A stretch of 64,000 bases of DNA from CAIVVT01 sp963757265 (GTDB lineage: Bacteria; Acidobacteriota; Terriglobia; Bryobacterales; Bryobacteraceae). A program made the position numbers and the translations under genes. How positions within the stretch are numbered: position 1 is the stretch's first letter; every line of letters starts with the position of its first letter. Shown piece by piece: positions 35,555 to 44,735 of this stretch. The DNA lies in contig CAVWRA010000006.1 of NCBI GenBank assembly GCA_963757265.1, positions 1,488,001 through 1,552,000 on the forward strand, in the 5' to 3' direction. The notes beneath the pieces were generated by a model, which saw only the letters and a list, made by a program, of their open reading frames with translations, had not been told where the DNA came from and did no database searches.

Positions 35555-36325
35555 ATGTCCCTACGCATCCTCTCCATCCACGCCCATCCAGACGACGCCG
35601 AGATCCTGGCCGGGGGCACGCTGGCGCTGCTCGCCGCGCGCGGGCACGCGGTTACCATCGTGTCGCTCTCGGACGGCGATTGCGGCTCGGCCGAATACGG
35701 CCGCGAGGAACTGGGCCGGTTGCGCCGCGTGGAAGCGCACGACGCGGCCAGCCGGCTGGGCGCCGAATACGCGTGGGGCGGCTTTCACGACCTTGGCATC
35801 TTCATCGACGATCCGGGACGGCGGAGGGTCACGGCGCTGCTGCGGCGTTTCCGGCCGGACGTGGTGCTCACCGCATCGCCGCTCGATTACCACTGTGATC
35901 ACGAGGCCGCCAGCCGCCTGGTCGAGGACGCGAGCTTCGCGGTATCGTGCCCCAACTACGACACTTCAGCGTACGACGCCGCGCCGGCGACCCAGCGCAT
36001 CCCGCATCTCTATTTCATGGACCCGACCGAGGGCATCGATCGCGACCGGCGCCTGGTGCGGCCCCTTTTTCTGATCGACGTCGCCGCGCAACTCGCGCAG
36101 AAGCGCGAAGCGCTGGCGCGGCACGCGTCGCAGCGCGAGTGGCTGCGCCGGCAGCACGGGATCGACGACTACCTCGAAATGATGGAGCAATGGACGCGGG
36201 CCCGCGGCGCGCTGGCCGGCATCGAAGCCGCCGAAGGCTTCCGGCAGTACACGGGACATCCGTTCCCGCGCACGCCTATCTTGCAGGAACTGCTGCGCGA
36301 TCTGCTTCACGAATTGCCGCAATAG
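35555..36325 (+). CDS. PIG-L/LmbE family zinc deacetylase
   Basis: Protein of 256 residues with the PIG-L zinc site: SIHAHPDDAEILAGGTLA (His-Pro-Asp-Asp near residue 10) and DYHCDHEAASRLV (His-x2-Asp-His). Members remove N-acetyl groups from amino sugars such as GlcNAc conjugates or bacillithiol/mycothiol precursors. Nothing nearby points to a thiol pathway, so the substrate is open. It is convergent with the SDR gene, with 13 bases between stops. Confidence 0.88.
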   Translation: MSLRILSIHAHPDDAEILAGGTLALLAARGHAVTIVSLSDGDCGSAEYGREELGRLRRVEAHDAASRLGAEYAWGGFHDLGIFIDDPGRRRVTALLRRFRPDVVLTASPLDYHCDHEAASRLVEDASFAVSCPNYDTSAYDAAPATQRIPHLYFMDPTEGIDRDRRLVRPLFLIDVAAQLAQKREALARHASQREWLRRQHGIDDYLEMMEQWTRARGALAGIEAAEGFRQYTGHPFPRTPILQELLRDLLHELPQ

Positions 36326-36338
36326 CGCCGGCGCGCGA

Positions 36339-37151
36339 TCAGGTGTAGCTGTTGACGCCCGAGGCTAGGAAGCCGCCGTCGACGGCCAGGGTCTGCCCGG
36401 TGATAAACGTCGCCGCTTCCGACGCGAACAGGATGGCCACGGGGACGAGTTCCTTGGCCAGGCCGAAGCGCTGCATCGGCGTGCGCGCGCGCAATTCGCG
36501 GCCGCGATCGGTTCCGTCCAGCATGTGGCGGTTCAGGTCGGTGATGAAGACGCCCGGCGCGATGCCGTTCACCGAGATGCCGTCGGGCGCCCATTCCACG
36601 GCCAGTTGGCGCGTCAGGCCCAGCACGGCGCTCTTCGAAACGCCGTAGGCGACGACGCCATTGAAGGCCACGAAAGAAGTCAGCGAGGCGATATTGATAA
36701 TGCGTCCGCTCGCACAGGCCTTGAGCGGCTCATAGAACGACTGGCAGGCGCGCAGGGCGCCATTCACGTTGATGTCGAGGAGCGATTGCCAATCCTCAGC
36801 GGGATAGTCCGAGGCGGCCTGCCGGGCCGTGATGCCGGCGGCGTTGACCAGCACGTGCACCGCGCCGAACTGGGCCAGCAGCGCGTCGCGGAAGGCGTCA
36901 ATCGAGGCGCGTTCACGCACGTCGCAGGCCACCCGCAGGCTGCGACGCCCCAGCGCTTCGATTTCCGCGGCCGCCTCGGCGACCAGCGCCTCGCGCCGTC
37001 CCGTCACGGCAACATCGGCGCCGGCGCGCGCCAGGCCAAGGGCGATGGCGCGGCCCAAGCCCGAGGTCCCGCCCATCACGGCAACGACGCGCCCCGTCAG
37101 GTCGGCAAAGCGGCTGTAACGCTCTTCGGATAAGTGTTCGTGCAGGCTCAC
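36339..37151 (-). CDS. Short-chain dehydrogenase/reductase, gluconate 5-dehydrogenase-like
   Basis: Classical SDR of 270 residues. The cofactor loop is VMGGTSGLGRAIALGLA, with Gly replacing the usual first Thr, followed by VTGRRE (Arg pair favouring NADP) and LVNAAG. The catalytic Ser lies in IINIASLTSF and the Tyr-x3-Lys in AYGVSK. The N-terminal helix preceding the Rossmann fold and the ending VDGGFLASGVNS resemble 5-keto-gluconate/2-deoxygluconate reductases, so sugar-acid metabolism is likely. The exact substrate is not determined. Confidence 0.82.
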   Translation of the reverse strand: MSLHEHLSEERYSRFADLTGRVVAVMGGTSGLGRAIALGLARAGADVAVTGRREALVAEAAAEIEALGRRSLRVACDVRERASIDAFRDALLAQFGAVHVLVNAAGITARQAASDYPAEDWQSLLDINVNGALRACQSFYEPLKACASGRIINIASLTSFVAFNGVVAYGVSKSAVLGLTRQLAVEWAPDGISVNGIAPGVFITDLNRHMLDGTDRGRELRARTPMQRFGLAKELVPVAILFASEAATFITGQTLAVDGGFLASGVNSYT

Positions 37152-37343
37152 ATTTCTATTGGTAACGCCCGCACGCGCCCGGCGGCAACATCCGTTGCGT
37201 GGGCGCGCGGCGTTGGTTCACGCTGGTCGTGCGCCGAGCGCCGCTCCCGATGGCCGGATGCGGCCGGGGCGGGGCCATTTCGCAATTCCCGGCACTCAGG
37301 TAGGATGGGGAGTTCGAGGCCTCGCGCACCGAGGGAGGTTGCC

Positions 37344-37685
37344 ATGTCACTGCAGATCACAACCCGGCTGGAAGGCGACGCCACCGTGATCGCTTGTGCC
37401 GGGCCAATCCAGATCGGCGAGACCGCCAACCAGTTCCGGGATGTGCTGCGGGAGACGCTGCGCGCGGGCTCGAAGAAGATCCTGCTCGACTTGGGCGGGG
37501 TGAAGTACGTGGACAGCACCGGCATTGGAGAACTGGTCGGGCTGTTCACGAACGCCTCCGAGGTCAGCGCCGGCGTGCGCCTGGCCAACATCCCGCAGAA
37601 GGTCCGCGACGTGCTCGAAGTCACGCGGCTGATCACGGTCTTCGCGGTCTATGACACGGTCGCCGACGCTCTCAAGGACTTCTGA
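37344..37685 (+). CDS. STAS-domain anti-sigma factor antagonist
   Basis: Protein of 113 residues with a single STAS domain. The phosphorylatable serine sits in the loop VKYVDSTGIGELVGLF, as in SpoIIAA/RsbV-type antagonists. GAGGGAGG precedes the ATG at 37344. It would bind an anti-sigma kinase when unphosphorylated and so release a sigma factor. No kinase or phosphatase partner is adjacent, so its circuit lies elsewhere. Confidence 0.88.
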   Translation: MSLQITTRLEGDATVIACAGPIQIGETANQFRDVLRETLRAGSKKILLDLGGVKYVDSTGIGELVGLFTNASEVSAGVRLANIPQKVRDVLEVTRLITVFAVYDTVADALKDF

Positions 37686-37704
37686 GCGCACCGCTCCGGC
37701 TTCG

Positions 37705-39429
37705 TTACAGGCGGCCGTGGACAATGCGGCCGGCGATCATTACGGCGACCGGTTCGATGCGCCGGATCTCATCCTCCGGGCAGGTCAGATAATCGCGGTC
37801 GATCACCACCAAGTCAGCCAGCTTGCCGCGCTCGATCGATCCGCGAGTGTTTTCCGCGAAGTGCCGGTAGGCGCCCCAGATGGTGTACATCCGCAGCGCC
37901 TCAGGCCGAGTGATCCGCTCCTCGGGATGGACGACTTCGCCGGCGGTGTTCAGGCGGGTCACCGCGGTCCACAATCCGAGGAACGGGTTGTAGGGATTCA
38001 CCGCGCGGTTCTTATCGTGGCCGATCATGTGGTCGCTGCCGCCGGCAACGAGAATGCCGGCGTCCAGGTAGGAACGGAGCGGGAAGAAGTAGCGCAGCCC
38101 ATCGCTGCCGAACACTTTCTCGAGCGCCGGCGAATCCAGGTACAGCCACGCCGGCTGGACATCGGCCAGGACGCCCAGGCGCTTCATTTCCGCGATCGCG
38201 GCGGGGCTTTGGAAGCTGGCGTGGATCAGATGCGAGCGCGTGGGCGCGATCGGCGACTCCCGATCGAGAGCCGCCATGGCCTGCAAAAAGCCGTCGATCG
38301 CCCCGCCGCCCTGGCAATGCGCGGTCAGCTGCCATTTGGCATCGCGGGCCAGGCGCATGATGGCCAGGAGCTTCTCCGGCGACTCGAACAACTGGCCGCG
38401 ATCGCGGGGATCGGTCTTGCCGTACAACTGCGCTCCGAACTCGCCGTAGGGCTCGCGCTGGTAGGCCGTGCCGATGGTCATTCCGCCATCCACGTTCACT
38501 TTGTAGGCGCCGAAACGCAGCCATTCATCGCCCGTATTGGTGGTGAAATCCGCGCTCTGGATCTCCTGCCGCAGCTCCTCGATCGGCCGGGCCGCGTTGT
38601 GCCACCAGGTCATGGTCACGCGGAGGGGCAGACGGTTGCGCGCCTGCAGTGTCCGGTAGAGGTGAATTTCGTTGGCCTGGACGGCGCCGTCGCCGACCGA
38701 GGTCAGGCCCGCGGCGACATAGCGTTCGAGCATCTCCTCCAACGCCTGGAGCTGTTCCTGTTCGGTGAACTGGCTTTCAGGTTTCAGGCCCTTGAGCAGC
38801 GACTGGGCGTTCTTGAGAATGCCGTTCGGCTCGCCGTGCGCGTCCTTGACGATTTCGCCGCGCGGCGGATCAGGCGTGTCGCGGGTGATGCCGCTGATCT
38901 TCAGGCCGAGCGAGTTAACCACGACGACGTAGCTGGCGTCGAACATCACCGGATGCGCGGTGTCAACGTCGAGGAGCTCGCGCGTGGGCATTTTCATCTC
39001 GCGCAAACGCGTCGGGAAGGTGCGCGGGACGATGATCCATTCGCCGGGCGGGGTTTGGGCGGCCTGGCGACGGATGAAGCCCTGAATGGCCGCGAAGGAG
39101 TCGAGCGCCGGAAGCGGCGCGCGAAACTCGCTCAGCCCGGCTTCGAGGGCGTGCAGATGGCTGTCGAAAAGGCCGGGCAGCACCATGCGGCCATGCAAGT
39201 CGATGACGTTCGTGTGCGGACCGCGCTCCGCGCCCAGGACCGAGGGGTCCGAGCCGGCCGCGACGATGCGGTCGCCGCGAATGGCAACGGCCTGCTGGAT
39301 GGAGAACGCGGCATCGACGGTGACGATCCGGCCGTTGTGCAGGATCAGGTCCGCATCGGCGGCGCGCGCGGCGGCGGCGCTCACGAGTGCCAGTGCGACG
39401 GCCAGCATTACGCGTTGCAATCGACTCAT
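37705..39429 (-). CDS. Exported YtcJ-like amidohydrolase
   Basis: Protein of 574 residues with a signal peptide (MLAVALALVSAAAARA) and a metal-dependent amidohydrolase-3 fold. GMVLPGLFDSHLH-like residues DSHLHALEAG carry the His-x-His metal ligands. Later elements are LTAHCQGGGAIDGFL, LIHASFQSPAAIAEM and VAGGSDHMIG with the final Asp, and the C-terminal beta-sandwich GSIERGKLADLVVIDRD. Related proteins hydrolyse formamides and other N-acyl compounds; the substrate here is unknown. It is convergent with the STAS gene. Confidence 0.82.
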   Translation of the reverse strand: MSRLQRVMLAVALALVSAAAARAADADLILHNGRIVTVDAAFSIQQAVAIRGDRIVAAGSDPSVLGAERGPHTNVIDLHGRMVLPGLFDSHLHALEAGLSEFRAPLPALDSFAAIQGFIRRQAAQTPPGEWIIVPRTFPTRLREMKMPTRELLDVDTAHPVMFDASYVVVVNSLGLKISGITRDTPDPPRGEIVKDAHGEPNGILKNAQSLLKGLKPESQFTEQEQLQALEEMLERYVAAGLTSVGDGAVQANEIHLYRTLQARNRLPLRVTMTWWHNAARPIEELRQEIQSADFTTNTGDEWLRFGAYKVNVDGGMTIGTAYQREPYGEFGAQLYGKTDPRDRGQLFESPEKLLAIMRLARDAKWQLTAHCQGGGAIDGFLQAMAALDRESPIAPTRSHLIHASFQSPAAIAEMKRLGVLADVQPAWLYLDSPALEKVFGSDGLRYFFPLRSYLDAGILVAGGSDHMIGHDKNRAVNPYNPFLGLWTAVTRLNTAGEVVHPEERITRPEALRMYTIWGAYRHFAENTRGSIERGKLADLVVIDRDYLTCPEDEIRRIEPVAVMIAGRIVHGRL

Positions 39430-39562
39430 TTCACCACGCGCCTTTCCGAGCCCCGGCCGCGCGGGCTCCCATCCGGCTGCTCGTTTTGAGTGTTTCGCGG
39501 CGACTCACCCCAGCGCAACGTCCAGGCGAGCGAAGCGCGCGGACGGCGGAAGTGAACAGGCC

Positions 39563-41515
39563 TTAGTTCGTATCCTTGCGCTGGTAAGGCGTCTGGATGT
39601 ACTTAGCGGCCTGTTCCTGCGCGCCCTGGGTGTTGTCCTTGGTGCGGATGGCCTGCTGATATTCGTTGCGGGCGCGGTCGCGCTGCTGGGTCACGTCGTA
39701 GATTTTGCCCAGGTTGATATGCGACCAGACTTCGGTCCACTTGGGCTCCCCGTCGCCGTTCAGCGACTCGCGGAATTCGTTCGCGGCCGACTGATAATTG
39801 CCCTGCAGGAAGAACACCTCGCCCACGCGGTAGTGCGCCAGGGAGCTGATGCGGTTCACGTTGAGCGCCTGCTGGTATTGCTTCAACGCCTCGCTGTAAT
39901 CATTGATTTCGGCGAATTGCTCACCGCGGCGGATGGCCACGTCGACCCTCATCTTCGAGCTGTTGGTCAGCAGGCGGCCGTTGGGATCGATGAGCAGCCG
40001 CTTGGGCTTGCCGAAGGTCTCGACCGAGAACTCCGTTGTCGGTCCGCTGACGTCGATCCTTTTGAATTCGGGGTTGCCCTCGGTCTCGATCTTGATCTCC
40101 ACGGGCATGCGGAAGGTGTCCAGATCCTGGGTGATCTTGCCGACCGTGCGGAAGCCCTTGGCGATGCGGAAAACGGTGTACTCCTTTTTGAATTCCGGCG
40201 CGCCGGTGCTCTCCAGCCACTGGATGAAGAAGCCCTGCAGCGGCTGGCCGCTGATGTTCTCGGCGACCTTCCGGAAATCGTCCGTGGAGACGCTCTTGCC
40301 CGCGGATTGATCGACGAACGTGCGCAAAATCTTCTTGAAGTTGTCGTCGCCGACGATCCAGCGCAGCATGTGCAGTGTGGCCGCGCCCTTGCTGCCGGTA
40401 ACGGCGAAAAACTCGGGCGAATAGTCCTCGAACCGCACGGCCTGCCGGACTGGCGCGTCGGTTACCGTGAGCGCGTTGACGTACAGGTCGTGGATCTCGG
40501 GCTCGACCGACTGCGGTCCGTTGAGGCTTTCCAGATACAGCACTTCGGCGTAGCGCGCGAAGCCATTGCACAGCCAGATGTGATTGCGGTTGATGGGCGA
40601 AAACAGGTTGCCGAACCACTGCCGCGTGATCTGGTTGGCCAGCAGCCGCGGACTGGGCGGCTTGGATGAGGCGGCCGACGAAACGAAGAGCATCCCCAGA
40701 GCCGAATAGCCGTTGGGCGCGCCTTCGCCGGTCTGGACAATCGTCAGGTTGGCCTGCGGCGGCACGCCGAACAGCGACGTCAGAAAGACCATCGCCTTGG
40801 CCGCCCCATCGCCCCACGCCTGGGCGCTGGCCTGCTGCGCCCCGCGGAACCACACGTCGTTGGTCAGGCCTTCCGCGCTCACCTTGGTGGGCGTGCCCTG
40901 GACCACCGCCAGGCTGCCGGGGAAGCCCGGTTTGATGGTCTTGAAGGTATAGGTGTTGCCCTGGCTCGAGTCGATGCCGCTGGACAGCACTCGATAGCCC
41001 GTTGGAACCTGCACGGAGAGATCCATGGTGTAGCGGTCGGAGGTGTAGCCGCTCACCGGGAACCAGCGCGCCGGGTACAGCAGCCAGGATGCGTCCTGGC
41101 CGATCACGGCGAACTGGATGCCGGGGATGGGCGACTCTTCCTGCCCGCTCAGGCGTCCGCCATAGGTGAAGATGGCGGTCACCGGCTTGTTCTTTACCAG
41201 CGGCTCGAGGAAGAACACCTTCAGCGTGTAATCCTGCGCCGAACGGTTGGTCTCCAGGCTGCGGCCCTGATCGTCGACCACCTTGCTGACGCTGAGCGCG
41301 TTGTGCAACTCGAAAGTGGCTGAACTGGAACCCGCATCCTGCGGCACGAACGTCACCGCCGCGGTGGCCTGCAGGGTCTGGCGCTCGATGTCGATCTGCG
41401 CCTCGATCTTGTAATGATCCACGTCGATCGAAGTGCGGCGCTGCTCCTGAGCCCGCAGGGCCCCCGGCAGCGCCAGACACAATACGGCGAACAACAACGC
41501 CAACGAACGCATCAT
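39563..41515 (-). CDS. M1 aminopeptidase-like protein with destroyed zinc site and TPR tail
   Basis: Exported protein of 650 residues (signal MMRSLALLFAVLCLALPGAL). The M1-type N-terminal beta domain and thermolysin-like domain are recognisable, but the catalytic residues are gone. Where HExxHQWFG is expected the sequence is NQITRQWFG (Asn294, Gln295, Arg298). The third ligand in WLNEGFA is Asn317 in WLCNGFARY, and the GAMEN motif is absent. The last 110 residues hold two or three TPR repeats (FAEINDYSEALKQYQQAL, HYRVGEVFFLQGNYQSAANE). It is probably a non-catalytic binding or scaffold protein. It lies 39 bases downstream of lpxB. Confidence 0.8.
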   Translation of the reverse strand: MMRSLALLFAVLCLALPGALRAQEQRRTSIDVDHYKIEAQIDIERQTLQATAAVTFVPQDAGSSSATFELHNALSVSKVVDDQGRSLETNRSAQDYTLKVFFLEPLVKNKPVTAIFTYGGRLSGQEESPIPGIQFAVIGQDASWLLYPARWFPVSGYTSDRYTMDLSVQVPTGYRVLSSGIDSSQGNTYTFKTIKPGFPGSLAVVQGTPTKVSAEGLTNDVWFRGAQQASAQAWGDGAAKAMVFLTSLFGVPPQANLTIVQTGEGAPNGYSALGMLFVSSAASSKPPSPRLLANQITRQWFGNLFSPINRNHIWLCNGFARYAEVLYLESLNGPQSVEPEIHDLYVNALTVTDAPVRQAVRFEDYSPEFFAVTGSKGAATLHMLRWIVGDDNFKKILRTFVDQSAGKSVSTDDFRKVAENISGQPLQGFFIQWLESTGAPEFKKEYTVFRIAKGFRTVGKITQDLDTFRMPVEIKIETEGNPEFKRIDVSGPTTEFSVETFGKPKRLLIDPNGRLLTNSSKMRVDVAIRRGEQFAEINDYSEALKQYQQALNVNRISSLAHYRVGEVFFLQGNYQSAANEFRESLNGDGEPKWTEVWSHINLGKIYDVTQQRDRARNEYQQAIRTKDNTQGAQEQAAKYIQTPYQRKDTN

Positions 41516-41554
41516 GCTCGGACCTTTCTCCCTCAATCGTCGCAGCCCGGCGGC

Positions 41555-42736
41555 CTATTCCGCGACCCGTCCGCCGCGGTTTCCGGCCTGGCGATCTACT
41601 AACACTGACGCGGCCACGCGCCGCGCCGATTCCTCCAAAGGGTCGCCGTGCACGGCGAGCCGCCGGGCGACATCGGCCAGCCCGGCTTTCATCTGGGCCC
41701 GCGCCGGCTCCGAATCGAGCAGCGCCAGCGCCTCCGCCGCCAGCCGTTCCCCGGTCATTTCGTCCTGGATCAGCTCCGGCACCACCTGCCGCTGCGCCAC
41801 CAGGTTGACCGTCGTGAAGAAGGGCACCTTCACGAACGGACGACCGACGCGCCAGCTCAGCTCCGAGACCCGGTAGAACGCCACCACCGGCGCGCCCAGC
41901 AGCGCCGCCTCCATCACCACCGTCCCGCTGGCCGCCAGCGTGACATCGGCGTACGCCATCGCGTCGCGGGTCTTCCCTTGAACGATTGTGACCCGCCCGC
42001 TGCTCGTCAGCGGCTCGTAAAACGCGTCTCCGAACCTTGCCCGCGCGCCGGGCGGAACGGCTAGCACAAACTCCGCATGGCGCAGCGTTCCGATTCGGTT
42101 CACCGCATCCCGCAGAGGCCAGAGGTGGCGCGCCGTCTCGCCACGCCGGCTGCCCGGGCACAGCGTCACCAGCGGCCTTCCCGGCGCAATCCGGTTTCTC
42201 GCCAAAAACTCCTCGCGGCTCATCGTCGGCCGCACCGTCCCGGCCAGCGGGTGGCCGATGTAGTACGCATTCACGCCGCGGGCGCGGAAGAATTCCTCCT
42301 CGAATGGGAAGATGCAGTGCAGCTCGCGTACGTTTCGCCGGAGTAGGGCCGCCCGCCCGGCGCGCCACGCCCAGGCCTGCGGCGCCACCAGGTAAAAGAC
42401 CGGCACGCCCATCCGCCGCAGCCGCGCCGCCAGGCGGAGGTGGAAGTCCGGGCTGTCGGTCAGAATCGCCGCCGCCGGCCGCTCCTGCTCGGCCGCGCGC
42501 AGCAGTTTGCGGTATTCGCCGTAGATGCGCGGGATGTGGCGCAGCACCTCGACCAGCCCGACCACGGACAGGCTGGCCGCGTCCACCACCGTGCGCACGC
42601 GTTCGGCCCGCAGCTCATCGCCAGTGCAGCCGAAGAATTCCGCGTCCGGCAACAGCCGCCGCAAATGCGCCACCACGCCGGCAGCGTAGTGGTCCCCCGA
42701 GGCCTCGCCCGCCGACACCAGAATCCGAGGTGGCAC
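41555..42736 (-). CDS. lpxB: Lipid-A-disaccharide synthase
   Basis: GT19 enzyme of 393 residues joining UDP-2,3-diacylglucosamine and lipid X in lipid A synthesis at the inner membrane. Family signatures are ILVSAGEASGDHYAAGVVAH at the N-terminus, FFGCTGDELRAE, SPDFHLRLAARLRR, FYLVAPQAWAWRAGR, IGHPLAG, LCPGSRRGE and ASGTVVMEAALLGAPVVAFY. It shows that the cell makes lipopolysaccharide. No other lpx gene is adjacent; the M1-like gene follows on the same strand. Confidence 0.95.
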   Translation of the reverse strand: MPPRILVSAGEASGDHYAAGVVAHLRRLLPDAEFFGCTGDELRAERVRTVVDAASLSVVGLVEVLRHIPRIYGEYRKLLRAAEQERPAAAILTDSPDFHLRLAARLRRMGVPVFYLVAPQAWAWRAGRAALLRRNVRELHCIFPFEEEFFRARGVNAYYIGHPLAGTVRPTMSREEFLARNRIAPGRPLVTLCPGSRRGETARHLWPLRDAVNRIGTLRHAEFVLAVPPGARARFGDAFYEPLTSSGRVTIVQGKTRDAMAYADVTLAASGTVVMEAALLGAPVVAFYRVSELSWRVGRPFVKVPFFTTVNLVAQRQVVPELIQDEMTGERLAAEALALLDSEPARAQMKAGLADVARRLAVHGDPLEESARRVAASVLVDRQAGNRGGRVAE

Positions 42737-42827
42737 AAACCTAGTCTAACCGCGCCTCGCCTCGGCGCACCTGCCGCGGGCCGGACGCGCGGAAGCGCTC
42801 TGATATGCTTATTGACAGTTACGCGCC

Positions 42828-43610
42828 ATGGCGGCTTCAGGCAATCTTCAACGGATCAAACTCGGACAGTTCGCGGGCCTGCACCGCGGCCAGATGATTC
42901 CTCTGGGCACGCGGGCCTGTTATTATTGCGCCGCGCTGACGCTCAGCGAAGAGGACCTGCATGAGTATCTGACCGAGCCGGTCTCCTCGCTGCCGCCGGC
43001 CATCGCGTCGCGGCTTCCACGCCTCGAAATCTTCCTGGTGCCTTATCTCGAGCGCGGCGTCGATCCGCCCGGCCGGGCCAAGAGCGCCGTTCCCGAGCCG
43101 GTGATCGCCCCCGACAAGCCCGCCGACGAACATTCGCTGGCCTCGGGCTTCCTGCTCACCGAGGCCCAGGCCACGCTGGCCTTCGCCGTGAAGGACGCCG
43201 AGGTCGCCGATTACCACTATCGGTTCTACCGGACCATTGCGGAGCTGGGGGCCGGCGAGGCCGGCGAGAACGTCCCGCCGGATTACGTCAAACTAGTGCG
43301 CGCGGAACTGGCACACAACGCCCACGGCGAAGTGGACGAGGAATCCTGGCGGCTGAAGACCGAGTTGACAGCGCGCGATCGCGACGGCGCGGCGGGCTCC
43401 AAACGATTCCGCGCCTATGTGCGCCGCAGTTTCATCGACACCCTGACGCTGTATCTGCACGGCATCTGTTGCGACATCGACGTCGAGACCGGGCCGAGGC
43501 AACTGGCCAGCAATCTGCTGCGCAAGCGCCTGCGCCTGCTGCGCTCGCTGTACCCTCCGCCCGAGGGCTACGCCGTGCTGCCCGAGGATCTGCAGCCGGC
43601 GTCGCGCTGA
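42828..43610 (+). CDS. Conserved-looking protein of unknown function
   Basis: Soluble protein of 260 residues starting MAASGNLQRIKLGQFAGLHR. It has two cysteines in RACYYCAALTLSEEDL and two in YLHGICCDIDVETG, a Lys/Arg-rich amphipathic C-terminus (LASNLLRKRLRLLRSLYPPP), and no signal peptide or membrane helix. The region from residue 105 (FLLTEAQATLAFAVKDAEVA) looks helical. Codon use matches its neighbours, and frame and length support a real gene. I do not recognise a family. Confidence 0.6.
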   Translation: MAASGNLQRIKLGQFAGLHRGQMIPLGTRACYYCAALTLSEEDLHEYLTEPVSSLPPAIASRLPRLEIFLVPYLERGVDPPGRAKSAVPEPVIAPDKPADEHSLASGFLLTEAQATLAFAVKDAEVADYHYRFYRTIAELGAGEAGENVPPDYVKLVRAELAHNAHGEVDEESWRLKTELTARDRDGAAGSKRFRAYVRRSFIDTLTLYLHGICCDIDVETGPRQLASNLLRKRLRLLRSLYPPPEGYAVLPEDLQPASR

Positions 43611-43705
43611 CGGGGGCGATCCGCGCTCCCGGCCACGGCGCCGGAGTGGGGCATTCCGCCAGGACGCCGGGGCGGTCCCGTGCCCGGTGGATTCTGCTCT
43701 GTGTT

Positions 43706-43720
43706 TCAAAGTACTTGACA
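43706..43720 (+). promoter_or_regulatory. TTGACA -35 overlapping a TCAA/TTGA inverted repeat
   Basis: TCAA-AGTAC-TTGA (43706-43718) is an inverted repeat overlapping the TTGACA hexamer at 43715-43720, about 30 bases before the membrane-protein start. The downstream partner gene encodes a winged-helix regulator, so an autoregulatory operator is plausible. No good -10 is visible. Confidence 0.35.
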
Positions 43721-43749
43721 ATCTGGCGAATCGGTGCTGCCATGGATTC

Positions 43750-44352
43750 ATGGGAATGCCGCGGCCATTTCATTCGCCGGCGCCGCTCGGCGACCACGCC
43801 CTGGATCAGTTGAACTACATCCGCTCGGCCATGGAGCGCGCGACTTCCTTCACCGCCGTGCCCGGCCTGGGCGGCATCGGCATGGGCCTCTCGGCGCTGG
43901 CCGCTGCGGGGCTGGCCGCGCGCCAGAAAACGCCCGACGCGTGGCTGCAAGTGTGGCTATCCGAGCTGGTCCTGGCGGCCATTGTCGGGGTGGTCGCCAT
44001 GTACGTCAAATCACGGCGGCAGCGGTCGAACCTGCTCTCCGCGCCGGCGCGCAAGTTCGCGGCGTGCTTTGTTCCGGCCGTGGCGGCCGGCGGGCTGCTC
44101 ACCGCGCCGCTGCACCAGGCGGGGCTGGATGGCCTGGTGGCGGCGGTGTGGCTGTTGTTGTACGGCGTCGCGATCACCGCCGCGGGCACGTTTTCCGTGC
44201 GCATCGTCCCGGCCATGGGGCTGGCTTTTCTGGCCTGCGGTGCGGTCGCGCTGGCGCTGCCCGCCGCGTGGCGCAACGTGCCGCTGGCGTGCGGTTTCGG
44301 CGGGCTGCACATAGTTTTTGGATTCTGGATCTGGAGGCGTTATGGCGGCTGA
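43750..44352 (+). CDS. Polytopic membrane protein paired with a winged-helix regulator
   Basis: Protein of about 200 residues. A short hydrophilic start (DQLNYIRSAMERATSFTAVP) is followed by five or six hydrophobic segments, including GLGGIGMGLSALAAAGLAAR, LVLAAIVGVVAMYV and AVWLLLYGVAITAAGTFSVR. The start is uncertain: ATG at 43750 or 43756, neither with a clear ribosome binding site. Its last 11 bases overlap the regulator gene, so the two are translationally coupled and probably form a regulator/effector pair. Confidence 0.7.
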   Translation: MGMPRPFHSPAPLGDHALDQLNYIRSAMERATSFTAVPGLGGIGMGLSALAAAGLAARQKTPDAWLQVWLSELVLAAIVGVVAMYVKSRRQRSNLLSAPARKFAACFVPAVAAGGLLTAPLHQAGLDGLVAAVWLLLYGVAITAAGTFSVRIVPAMGLAFLACGAVALALPAAWRNVPLACGFGGLHIVFGFWIWRRYGG

Positions 44353-44731
44353 ACCCGTTCGCAAGCGCGCGGCGCGGCCCGCGGCTGGGCCCGCGCGGGG
44401 GCCGAAACCGGCCCTCGTTTCGGTGCGCGAGGACCTACCCCAGCTCGACCGCCTGATTCATGAGAAGCTGCGCCTGGGCATCATCAGCGCGCTGGCCGCC
44501 GCGCCCGCGCTCAGCTTCCGCGAATTGAAAGATCTGCTCGAAACGAGCGACGGCAATCTCAGCGTCCATGCGCGCAAGCTGGAGGACGCGGGCTACATCC
44601 GGTGCGAAAAATCGTTCCAGGACCGCGTGCCGAGGAGCGAGTTCAAGCTCACGGCCAAGGGGCGCGCCGCGCTGGAGCTGTATCTCAATCACATGGAAGC
44701 GCTGGTCCGGGCGATGCGCGGGAGGCGCTGA
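44342..44731 (+). CDS. Winged-helix transcriptional regulator (HTH_34/MarR-like)
   Basis: Protein of 129 residues. After a basic N-terminal tail comes a compact winged helix, LDRLIHEKLRLGIISALAAA then SFRELKDLLETSDGNLSVHA and RKLEDAGYIRCEKSF, of the type found in small ArsR/MarR-like regulators annotated HTH_34. The C-terminus (YLNHMEALVRAMRGRR) is a dimerisation-type helix. It overlaps the membrane-protein gene upstream and ends four bases before uppS, so all three may be one transcript. Confidence 0.8.
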   Translation: MAAEPVRKRAARPAAGPARGPKPALVSVREDLPQLDRLIHEKLRLGIISALAAAPALSFRELKDLLETSDGNLSVHARKLEDAGYIRCEKSFQDRVPRSEFKLTAKGRAALELYLNHMEALVRAMRGRR

Positions 44732-44735
44732 GGGA

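Noticed and set aside
39921..42368. 815-codon open frame on the minus strand overlapping the M1-like and lpxB genes
   Set aside because: It is a different frame of the same strand with Arg/Gly/Ala-rich, family-less sequence; the long openness is a by-product of high G+C in two real genes.
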